A DNA stretch of 64,000 nt. Source: Apostichopus japonicus (taxonomy: Eukaryota; Echinodermata; Holothuroidea; Aspidochirotida; Stichopodidae). The stretch is taken from contig NC_092574.1 of the NCBI RefSeq assembly GCF_037975245.1, forward strand, positions 16,529,213 through 16,593,212, in the 5' to 3' direction. Below the pieces are notes generated by a model. The model ran no database searches. It saw nothing but the letters and a program-made list of their open reading frames with translations, and was not told where the DNA came from. This document shows positions 13,001-24,630 of this stretch, in pieces. The translations under genes were made by a program, and so were the position numbers. The first letter of the stretch is position 1, and the number at the start of each line of letters is the position of its first letter.

Positions 13001-15400
13001 GTATCTTGAGAACCAGAATAGAGCTAAAACATCCCCTTTCATTCATCCCCCCCCCTTTTTTAGACTATATAATAATCTAGTATAACCTAACAAGACTAAC
13101 ATTCTGCCATGGAACAAGATACTGCCTGTGGATAATATTAATCGCAGATCTATGTCTGCAAATTTGAAAACAGTATCTTAAAAGTGCTCTAGTTGTGCAA
13201 ATTACAAGAATAACGGTAGATGAAACAGTATTTAACATAGCTGGTTGGATTTGGTCCAAAAGTTCAGCAAGTTTGCGAAACCTAATGAGATTGGTTATTA
13301 TTGTCAGTTGTCAGATTAAAATGTCACCATTCCAGATTTTTTGACAACATTAATGCTTATTAGAAAGGGACAAATCAATTTTTTCCTCACGATAATATTA
13401 ACCATCCACAAACATAAAATTTAGGAAATTTCCAACTTTATGGCATTTTCATCATTACATAAAGTAAAACATGACTAGTCAAACTAACATAACTGATTAC
13501 AAATGAGATTTCAAACATCAAATTTTATCCAGAGTATTGTTCTAGGTTTAAATATAACACAGAATTTACAACCACTTAATCCCAGGACACTAAACTTGCA
13601 TTAAGCACAAGTGTGGAGGTTAAACCTAATTTGCATATATGCAACGCTGGGTGGAAACTCTTACAGTTGCTTTCATTGCATGTTCAGAATGATGTATATA
13701 GTTAACACACCCAACTCAAAATGTGGTTTATCTTATGAGAAGTAGGCACCATCTGACATTTTATGATTCCAGCCACTCTGGATATCTCCCCCAACAAAGG
13801 ACCTTCATAACATTTTGAATTCAATAATACTCATCAGATACTCGAGGATCATGTTGTAGGAAATCTTTGAATTTCAAATGAAAAAAAGTGGACAGGTCTC
13901 TAAGTGATGGCAGTATTTCATTTAAGAACTGCACAGTTGAAGCCAGCGTGATGTCAGTTATAATAATGATGGCGCTATACAAATGATGGCGCTATACATA
14001 TATCACAATAGGGTATTTTTTTGTGAATGCCTTTGAGCAATTAAAAAGGAGGAAAAGATTACAGGGAAATGATATTTGGAAGTTTCTCAAAACAAAGTGA
14101 AAGTAAAGTTGAAACTCTCATGACATGTGTCTAAAGAGAAAGCTATTTCTGCCATTAGGTTCTGCACAAATATCCTGTATTGGACAGTACACTGTTTTCT
14201 AGTGAAGGCATACATTTCTATATAAAACAGGCAGCAACTGTTTAATTCAAATTGTTTAAAGTAACCTCAAACTGGTGTACATTATTTTACACAGGACGCA
14301 ACAACCACTGACACAGAGGATTCTAGTAGTGCTGATAGTTGACTCTTTCTTTAATCGCATAGCTCTTCTCGCGATTACAGTTATGACGTCATCACTGTGG
14401 TTTTACATTGCAGAAATGGTCAAAACAAATGTTTCTCCATGGTGCACTATCTTTATTTGTTCTTTTGTGTCTTAACGCATGGTGTCTAACTCATGTTAAA
14501 ACATCTACCGACCATAAACTGTGAACAACTTTCAATCTGCAACGTTTCTGAAAATCCTTCATCGTAAATCAAAAACTTTCAAATGAATCTATGAGGCTAC
14601 TACAACTACTAGCACTAAAAGCAAACATGCAAAAATAGATGTAACACCTAGTAGTGGTGTGATGATTAGTATGCAAGAGTTTTCTGTAGAAGGATGTTCA
14701 ACATTCTAAGCTAGGCTCTAGCCTAGCTCGATAGCAGGCACATATTTTGCACATTGAAATTAAACTACACCGCAATCGAAACACTCTATCAGACATCTGA
14801 CAAATGTGAACCAGGCCAGTAATGAAGTAATTGTAAACAAGTTTGAAGAAATGACGAATACTTTGGCAATCATAAAAGATTAATAAGTTACAAATTTGCT
14901 ATTATGCGCAATGATTAAACATTGCTAGAACTGAATGTTGCACTGCAGAACAATCGTATTACTGACAAGCAAACTCATGAATATAACCAGAGCAGTTGCT
15001 TGAACACAGCACAGTGCTAGTGTAGCATTGTGAGAACCTGTATACTTTTGCGATATTTCCTAAAAAACTGCTTTAGTGTTGTTTTTAACAGGTTAGGCTA
15101 TTTTTCAAAAGCAGATTATGTGTAGTGCTAGCTTGTAGTAAAGTAATCGCAACTTAGGTTTTGAGCGCGATTCTAGCCTATAATAGTTTCACTCAAAACT
15201 TTACAAAGAATTTAATATTTGGCCAACTTTGTCTCCAGTGCCTTCAGACCCTGCTAATATGAATATGCATATTTCTAGACATAACCAGTCATGACTCCAT
15301 GTATTTATAATCCCTGTTTAATGTTATTAATTTTGAGTATATTCAGCTTGCTTTGTATCAAATTTGACAACCTTGTTCAACTGGAACTCAAATAACCTGC

Positions 15401-16232
15401 AGTGGCAGGGTTTTCGTTAGTAGCCGGGACCCGGGTCAAATGACCCGCTTACTGCACGTACATGACCCGGCTACTTTGCGACGCTCAGTAAAAAAAATAA
15501 TAAAAAAATAAATTAATTAATTAAAATTAAAAAATAAATTAAATTAAATTAAATTAAAAAAAAATCATAAAAAAAAATGACGAAAAAATCGAGAGGAATA
15601 AATACCCACAACCAGGTCAGGTGTGATTGAAACTGTCACAGCAGTTAACTGTTGGTAAAAACTACAAGAAGTTGAACATTAGTAGTATGGTCGAGGAGAT
15701 GAGGCCGAGGGGTGGGTGAGAGTAGAGGTAGGCGAAGGGCTTCTCTTGACATACAAATTGTTGCTCAACAGAGATAAAAGCTGAATAAAAAACAGAAGGT
15801 TATATCACAGACCTAGTTGGGTAGTTTTTGGCAGTAAAATCCTACTCACTTTGTAGGTACCATAGACCTATTATCATTTTGTTATGATCGCACTTCATTT
15901 AATGCAGCAAGTGCGTCACACCCTTGCTAAGTTCGGTTCAGTGGCATAGCTACCTCCCTAGGCTCCATGACCCGAGTGTTAATAAAAAATTCAGGAGAAA
16001 AAAAGAAAAATAGGACAGAAGAAAGGGGTGATTGGGAGGGGGCAATATCATTGACCAAACAACTGTATATTGCACCATTTTGCATCTAGAGACTTTTTAA
16101 ATTGCAATTTTCCGGCAAAGGGGAGGGGGGACCCCTCCCCTTAGACCCCTCCCCCATGTCCGCGTACAGACAGTCCCGCCTACTTTTCAACTTGACCCAC
16201 CTACTTCATTTCTTAACAAAAACCTTGAGTGG
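15401..16232. mobile_element. Probable DNA transposon with inverted ends
   Basis: Left end CAGGGTTTTCGTTA (from 15406) and right end, on the opposite strand, CAAGGTTTTTGTTA (to 16227) are inverted copies, flanked by AGTGG on each side (a short 5-bp duplication). Further in, CCGGGACCCGGGTCAA on the left resembles the right-end GGTGGGTCAAG segment. The interior has an A/T-simple tract (about 15489-15570) and a GGGGAGGGGGGACCCC palindrome. No coding capacity. Confidence 0.5.
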
Positions 16233-17870
16233 TCTTGCCTACCCTGGTTGACAGTAAAGGAAAAACACACAGTACATGTACACTGTATGCTTCATACAGT
16301 AGCAATTCATGGCAATACTGTACCTACAGTAAGTGTAAAATCTACACTATGTGTACCATAGTCTGGACTTGCAATAAGACTACCACACCAAGGGTACAAG
16401 TAGAATTCCCCTTGCCTTGAGTACCAGTACATGAACAAGGCATAATTGTGAGAATAATTACTTTGTACTTAATCAGTACCCTCCCATTTGAGCAAGTACA
16501 AGTACATGTGGCATAATATCCGAGTACAAGTACACTACAAATTTTGTGGTACTCTACAGTTATAAGCATGACAACAAAATCATATACCCTCTGGCTAGTT
16601 CTCAACGAGATCTTAAGAGACGTGACACAATCGGTCAAACTGCTGTCCACAAGCAGATTTATTGTTGTACTCTAAATCACGGTACACATTGTATACTTAG
16701 TATTAACTGTCAATATCTATGACTACAGCCCAGGACTGACTGTGACAAGGAAGTTACCTTGTTATATCCTATTCTTCCTTTACCCCTTATATTGCTTCCT
16801 CTAACAGTGATCGCACCAGGCAAGGGACACTTTATCGTTAGCGTCCCAGCGGACGTATAAGTGCGGCTGTCAAAATATGTCGTGTGCATTAATCAGAGAC
16901 AGACAGCAGGATTTTGTTTTGACGGCCTTTTTTGGTATATTTCAGGGTTACGGAAAGAGATTGTTACTGACTAAGACTTATACTGAAGAAACCTGGCAGC
17001 ATTCTTGTTGGCAGAGTGGTGACATTTTTTTTCCAATAGGTGTGACATACACATACTTATTAAACATGAGGGAGTACGGGTAGGCGGATGGGGTGGCTAA
17101 CATAGCACTGTTGGACAGCGTTGGAACTCAAAATTCTCTTCTCAGAAAAATTTATACATCCATGTGTCATTCCATATCCAATCATAAGATTTTGGAGGAG
17201 TTTGTAGTTCAAGATTCATTCCAAACTTATCATACTGCTTGAATGATTCCTTATCCCTTGTCCCAGTACAATGCTGGAATACCCTCAATTTTCAATTACC
17301 CATTCTATATGGTAGGCTCTATAAGTTTCTGTAATACGAGGGTAGTGAGATGTTCAATTGCTGAAAAATAGGACCACAAACAACACGAAAATGACACAGA
17401 ATTACCCAAACTATTTCCAATTCTGTCAAATATTATAGGCATTTAATAGAGGTAAAGAATTTAAGGTATTGTAAGTAACTTTACTAGCTAAATGACCATT
17501 CACTTCAACCTATGTATTTTGCATCATTCAGGGATAACAGTAAAGTCGACATACACTCACAAGCCACTGTGTTATATGCTGCATCTAAATGAGTGAAAGT
17601 ATGTACTTCAAAACACAAACCTAGCCTCATTATTTAATTTGGTAGATCACTGTTAAAGCTAGCTATAGACAGGTGGTACCTCTGGCTGATAGACCTGTGA
17701 CATCCAAGAAGTGAAAGTGATTCCATTCATCCACATGAGAAACATCCTACATGTATTCTAACCTTTAATGCACGTGTCTACACATATTGTACATACCAGC
17801 TAGACCTGCAGAATATCTATCAACATGATAACAGCTACATTAGCTCAATCTGAGCAACCTCAAATGTTTA

Positions 17871-18262
17871 GATGATCACTGGTAATAATAAACAAGTCCC
17901 TATAGTGTGCATTAATATGCCCACATACTGGGCATGTCAACATACTGTAGGTGTAGACTAGCTAGCTAAGTACTGCTTAAATATACTGTAGTGTGAAACA
18001 GAACTGATCCCCTTCTGAGTCAACGCCCACTCCCTGTTCCTCCAAAATCTACTGTTCTGAAGACCCTTTTGATGATCACTCGTAATAATAAACAAGCCCC
18101 ACAGTGTGCATTAATATCCCACATTACCATTAATCATGTCCACATAGGTGTTGACTAGCTAGCTAAGTATTGCTTAAAGTGTGTTACATTTTAGAACTGA
18201 TCCCCTTCTGAGTCAACACCCTCTCACTGTTCCTCCCAAATGTACCATTCTGAAGATCCTTC
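17871..18262. repeat. Tandem duplication, unit 200 bp, two diverged copies
   Basis: GATGATCACT…GTAATAATAAACAAG starts at 17871 and 18071. GACTAGCTAGCTAAGTA and AACTGATCCCCTTCTGAGTCAAC follow in both copies, with substitutions and small indels. It lies in the presumed formin upstream intron. Confidence 0.8.
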
Positions 18263-18551
18263 ACCTGCTTTTTTTGTCATAAAAGATTCCCATAATGACT
18301 TCCTCAAAATCGTTTCTTTTTAATACTTTCAGGGACAGCAAAAACTAGCAGAGCTTTACATATATCTGAGACTATAAATGTACAGAGAATAAATATATAA
18401 GTGTTCATATTACTTGTAGCATTTTTCGATTAAACTATGAGATTTATTTTTCATGAAATATTGAAAAAGGTTTTTTTGGTGTGTGCAAAAGCTGCTATAC
18501 ATTTTTTTCAAGTGTGTATCAAATTGCCTAATTTGCATAACATTTTGCAGT

Positions 18552-18885
18552 GAGATACTGGATTCCTCTTCCCTTAATCCTCTCATTGTCCCTCCACTCT
18601 TTATCTCCTACCTCTCCTCTTCCCCTGTTGGTTTCTTTCTTCTCTCCATCCCTTGTCTACTAATCCTCTTACATCTATCTCTTGGTGTTCACCATGCTCA
18701 TTAACCTGTCTGTATTCTGTGCGTGTTTTTGTCCCTTCTGTTACTGTTACTTGTCACTTAGCCTTTGAAGAAGATCCTGCTAGGATTGAAACGTCAGGCC
18801 AACTTACTTTTACACATTCTCCTACACAGGCTCTCTAGTGGATAAGCAGTTTGCTAACAGTTTTATTTTATTTTGAGATACTGGA
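18552..18885 (+). mobile_element. 312-bp retroposed insertion with 11-bp target duplication and a fossil hammerhead
   Basis: The 11-bp direct repeat GAGATACTGGA occurs at 18552-18562 and 18875-18885. The enclosed 312 bp starts with pyrimidine-rich sequence and ends in a TTTTATTTTATTTT tail, the expected form of a target-primed retroposon. About 75 bp before the tail lies a hammerhead-like fold (18761-18799). It may derive from a Penelope-like element, a class known to carry hammerheads; no reverse transcriptase coding is present. It lies antisense within the formin's upstream intron. Confidence 0.6.
18761..18799 (+). ncRNA. Degenerate hammerhead-like fold
   Basis: Stem I GCCU (18761-18764) pairs with AGGC (18796-18799). 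The core reads UUGAAGA instead of CUGAUGA, so C3 is changed to U (position 7 is variable in the family). Stem II GAUCC/GGAUU is followed by GAAA, then a palindromic ACGU stem III and C at the cleavage position. An extra A interrupts the base of stem II. It probably cleaves poorly or not at all. Confidence 0.45.
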
Positions 18886-21800
18886 AAAATTATTCCCTGA
18901 GCAGAGAAAAATTGACCATATCCTATCATCTTCTAACTAGCACATTAGAGGATACATGGATGTACAGTAGATCTCTATCAAGTAGAACCCTCGACGATGT
19001 TATTTTAATAAAATTTTGTCATGAATACAATACATATTATACAATGGCAGAGTACAATGCACAGGAAGGATTGCTTAACAGAGCAGAATATCTAGGTTAA
19101 TTGGGGTATTACTACGTTAAGAACGGGTCATATTTCTGCCCTTCAGACCGTTTAACGCTTCCTAAATACATGGCAGATTGTAAGCTGAGATAGAATGTAT
19201 TTTAATGTTTCACTGTGCAGAGCTGTATACTATACTGTGCTAAAGTTTACACAAACACAGTGAAATATGCCAAGAATCCCTGCAGTAATATTTCCATGCA
19301 TGAAGTACTGCACAATAAAGCTGTTCATGCACAACATGCAGGTTAGATATAGTACATTTCAGAATTGCAAATTATATACTGTAGCCATTCACCACAAAAT
19401 ATGTTTTTGTAGCTTAGGTATGTATCTATCACTCCAGATATATTTAGAAGTAATGCCCCAAAATTTTAGTCACATTTAAAAAAAAAAAATTTGAAAGGGG
19501 CAAAGAAATTTTGGTTAGAACAAGGTTCAGACCAGTGATGACACTATTTCAAATCCTGCACTCTATCTATCAAATGAGTTATCCAGCAGATTGCCACAAA
19601 GCACTTTCTTTGGTAGGTGTGGGGAAGGGTTATACTCAGAAGCCACAATATCTTGTGTGCTGTGTTAACCTAGGAAAACAATTTCCATTTGATCTAATGG
19701 GATTTCAAGAGAAACTTGATTTTTAAGTCTATCTAAGCATTTAAATGAATGCAATGGAATGTGACTAGGAAATATAAATAAATTGTAAACACGTTCCATT
19801 GCTCATAACTTACTTATAAGTACAATTCAAAACAAACATGAAGACTTACAATATTGTAACCTAGGCCTTAAAGACACTTCACAGCAGATGTACCTGTAGA
19901 CCTACAGAAGCTGAACCTATCAATTTGAAGTTGTCATCAAATTATGATACAAATGACTGTACGACTTAACAGGTACGTGGCAAATCAAATTATAAACATA
20001 GCATACATCAGTTTCACTAGTAGCATGATAACCCTTAATCATAAATGTTATACTTACAATACTGTAAACAATTCCTAACTTTCACAACATCTAAATTATC
20101 GTTCACGACACACTGACCACACCAACTAATAGAGTCATATACTCTATGATTGTGGCTAGATCATACCCATGACATACTGTATTACAACAAATAGTACTGC
20201 TATATCCAATTCCAATAAGCCCTATCCTCCCACCTCCCAAGTCTTCTGATATCCCTTCCCATCCATCCCTTCCCACCTTTCACCCATCCTAGGCCTGTAC
20301 TATTTTGCCACCAGTCCCCATATTGTGATTTGTGGTAATAAACTATGCCATAAGAAATGGAACATTTATATCTAGCATAAAAATAGCACAACTCTTGTAC
20401 AGGTAGTCACCAAACCTGACAGGAAACCAACATGCAGACATGTACAAAGTGTATAGATTCAATGAGGGAATTTAAAGGCTTGGCAATCAAGGTCACGAAC
20501 TTACAAAGAGTAAATATAAGACTGGCATTCTTTGCATGTGTCCTCAGCGTGGAAGGCTGCCAATTTACATTAAACACTATTCCTCTATTGTGGCAAATTG
20601 CTTTATTTATCCTGTTCATGTAAGAGGCATAAAACAGTGTTAAAATTGTTTGAAGTAATATAACTCCAGAACTTAGTAGAAGATGTTCAACTTTCACGTA
20701 TATTTAAGTTCAAATGTCAACTATTACTTACCACAACACTTACTGCACCTGTCTCCACCCAAACATACACATTTTCAGATCTACTGTACCTAGCCTGCCA
20801 CCCTTGGTGTTAGCACCACACTTGTTCAATATAAAATGTTACTATTTCCTGTAAGCTAGGTGAATCAGTAAGTGCATGTTTTGAATGGAGACAGGTAAGA
20901 AAAGGTTGGCGTAAAAATTCAGCAGATTTCGAACGGACTTCACAATCACCACTATCACCATCTATTGCTATTAAAACAAACTATGTGGTTCGTAACGCAA
21001 TCCGTTCATAGCTTATATTAACAAACAAAACATTTCTGGCCATTATTTTGGTATTCATTAAACATTTTCTCATTTCCTTTTTTTTTTCATTCCTACAAAA
21101 ATTGCCAATAAGTTGGGAACCAATGTATACCTTCTTTTTGATGTGTTAGTAAGCCTGACATGATATATGACCTGATGTGCTTATGTTTACAAATGATATC
21201 ACATAATCAATCATTTAGAGGCAGTACACAAACTATCAGTCATATCCATACTACTTACCAAAGTCTCCAATGAATTCATGATGAAATTCCCAGTGAAACT
21301 ACTTCATATTTGTTGGAGGAAAGAACAAAAAAACTTAAATATTCTGATGACAGTTTTAAAGTTCCTCTTGATGTCTTGGACAGCAAGATGCAATCATCAG
21401 TCAAGATGATTAATTAAAGTTTGAATTAAGAACTTTCTGTTTCCAAAATCACTGACCTTTTAAATTGAAAGGAATCATCGTATTCATTTGTTCACCAACA
21501 AAAATTAATTGGGCAATATTAGTTTGATGTCTAAACCATTGACAAGAAAAAAAAAAAATATCCCTTATTCTTCGGTTTTGTTATTCACTATTCCCATCAC
21601 TCACTGATCGAAACTACAATCTGCTTTCACTCGAATCATAAATCAAAGTTAAGCACAGAGCAGACCTTACAACAATGATGTACACAGTAACCATTACTGT
21701 AACTACAATAACTGTAAAGCGTACTGTAACTGCAGATTTATTGCAATATTGTATATAAGTATCTCTCATCAATCGGGAAATGAAACAGATATGCGGTAGA

Positions 21801-24582
21801 CACAGATCCTTCCAAAGAAGTTACCGCTAGTGATATCGCTTCATGATACACTCCACATGTTCAGCAAAATACCAAAAAATAAACACAGCTAATTCAGTAT
21901 CAAGTTCACTTTTACAAGCTGCACTCTTCCACGAAAGAAATCCAAAAATTTCCCTCTCGTTGGATTGTGATATTTATGCAGGCTGGGTGTAACACAGTTA
22001 GTTGTAGTTTATACAGTACGTATGCCACAAGCTACGTATGAACAATGCATGGTTGCATGATATACCGCTATGAGAAATCCAAAACCTAAGAATCCAAAGC
22101 AAAAAATCCCAAATACTGTAGTCTGGTGAGTGGGTTGACAAGGCAACTACTACTGTACATATCATGTGTAGATAGATCATATATACACAGCCCAGTGTAT
22201 AAAGTCACTGATTGTATCTGACACCGGATATCATGCTAACTAAATATGAAATCAAGCTTCCATTATTATGGCTAGAACTTCCACCTAGAGTAGTGAATCA
22301 TGGGCTTAGCTGGTAGCATACAGGAAACTAAAACAGCTGGTTTCCAACAGTTCAACAATATTCCAACCAGAAGTTCAAATTTTGTGGTAACTACTTTTCC
22401 CTGAACATCCATATGCTAACTGCTACCAAATACATAATATTTACCTACCTATACTGCTGTATTATCAACCAGGAGCATATGGTGTGAAGAACAGACAATG
22501 TTAGCTATTCCCTATTATCTCTGGAATCATAATTTGCTCATATCTTTAGTATTTTGGTCGATTAATTCAATCATAACCAAACAATATTTCTGAGCAGATG
22601 AGTCAAACTCGACTTAGCATTTACAGTAAAATTATATAATTTGTCTTCAAATCCTGCGGCACAAGAATTAGTTGACTTAAACAAAAAGGTTATATTCAGT
22701 ATTTATTAACCGAATCGTTCCACTGTCAAGCTCATACTGTGCACAGTGTTTTGTGTATTAACACTACAACACAGACTGACTGTAGGTACATTCCTCCAAT
22801 ACATACTCAAGTCTGGGCGGTGTCAATGACATCCATGAATTCATGACATAGTAAAATAATCTTTCCCCAGCAGAGAGGTTGTGATTCACTACAGAAATAT
22901 TATCCTCTGATCTATTCAAAGATATCCTCTCTGAACACAGAACCACGTAAATCAAATTTCAAAACAGACTCCACCAGAATATACAGAAAAATACTGTTTG
23001 GGAATGAATGGTTCTCTCTTGAAAATCAATCGACAATCGAGAAATTCATCAAGCACTAATTAGCTCGATATTAGCAGCAGACAAAAGAATACTGTCGTAG
23101 ACATCAAAGTCAAAAACACATTTGACAACCATCACGCCACAGCCAAGGGTGCTGTAGTCAAACATACAGTATTAGCCGAAAACCTTATACCAAACAAGAA
23201 CAGCTGTTAACACTAATTCATATCTGCACTATTGTACAGCGGTATGTAGACACAGGGAAATTGACTACTCGTTTGTCCGGTCCTCCACACTGAACAGTTT
23301 ACTTAAATAGTCAAGATGAGATTAACAGAGCCATAAAGTTTAAAGTTCATATTATCAAAGAAAGTAACTTTGATAACATTAACATTCACAATGGATCAAA
23401 GTTCACAAATTTACTGCCATAATTTTTGGAAATTTGAACTGAAAAAACAAAAACAACAATAACAATAACCAAAACAGTTTCAAAATTCTTTCCTAGCAGT
23501 CTACAGAGAACTCTCAAGTGTGTAACTGTCATACCAGTACTACTAGTCTTTCATAATTACTGTTTCAAAATTACCTGTACACACTGTGTATTACAGTATG
23601 ACTGCTGCATTTTGCATTAATAATTATAATAATAATCATAACTAATCATATTAATCATGCAGTTATTTTTACGACACCTAAGCGACCTTAAATGTGGGAG
23701 AATCCCGCAAACACTAATGGATTACAACTTTTTACGTCGGTTGCTTTTCAAGTTTAGGTTTACCCAGGTATTAATTCTTCAGTTTATTCTAATTAACTCC
23801 ACTGAAAAGTGTCCTTAATGTAAACAACAGAAGCAGACTAAGATGACGATCAACATCATTGGAACGTTTCCCTGTTAATGTAAGCAACCCACTTGAGCTG
23901 ATTGCAATGATAACAAATTGTGTGACACCGCCATGCGATGTGATAACGTGCAAGTAACATAAATGCTAAATTACTTCTAAGCAGGAAATGAAAGTCTTGC
24001 AAAAATAAGGACTTAAACACATAACAGCCTTCCAACTGCATGAAACATACGTACAGTAGCGCTAGTAGAGTAACATACAGTGAATGAGGACCTGGTGTGA
24101 GTTGGAGTACAGGCAATATGAAACACAACAATCTACTATACAGAGTAACACATACTGTACTACTGTAGTTATAGAAGGTTACTCTATCAGTGATAGATTT
24201 CCCCCTCCTGACAAAAAGTGACCTTTGTTTAATATTTTTTAAAGAATAACGTGTTAGTATGAAGTTTTTTTCCTTAGTATGCGACAGGCTCCACAGTATC
24301 TGCAAATCTCTCGTTAGGTTTTGGAGGCATTTGACAGCTGTGATTATTGACATATCATCAGTCATACCATATTGAATCAAATAATACTATGCATGTACAG
24401 CTAATCAAACATATAGATTAGTTTTAAATGTTCTTGTAAACAGGCAGAAAAGTACCACTCAGTGATATATTTTGTCCTACAGAATATAATCCCTTATCAT
24501 CCCTATACGCTTTCCTATGCACTGTTATTTGAAATTTATAACCCACAGAGTCAATGTGAAAAAGAAAAATTGTTTAACTTAC

Positions 24583-24630
24583 GTGTCCCTCTGGTAGCGA
24601 CCATGTCTTTTTGAAAAAGTCCAGATTCAT
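24583..24630 (-). CDS. Candidate alternative first coding exon of the formin (B)
   Basis: On the minus strand an ATG opens 16 codons, MNLDFFKKTWSLPEGH, ending exactly at a strong donor gtaagt in phase 0. Joined to the internal acceptor at 9941-9943 or to exon 6817-6924 it stays in frame. Family knowledge: DIAPH N-termini before the GTPase-binding domain are variable and isoform-specific. Assignment to the formin is an inference; it could be a chance ATG plus donor or belong to an unseen gene. Confidence 0.4.

Larger units (their letters stand above)
10050..24582 (-). other. Large presumptive formin 5' intron / upstream region
   Basis: About 14.5 kb with no recognised coding exon. It contains the element at 15401-16232, the 200-bp tandem duplication and the retroposon at 18552-18885. 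A perfect 8-bp-arm palindrome AGCTAGGC-TCTA-GCCTAGCT lies near 14708-14727. It is an intron only if the distal first exons are real. Confidence 0.4.

Noticed and set aside
23856-24380. 174-codon minus-strand open frame
   Set aside because: Composition is hydrophobic and Cys/Tyr-rich as expected from translated AT-rich intron DNA. No motif was recognised and no splice logic was seen.
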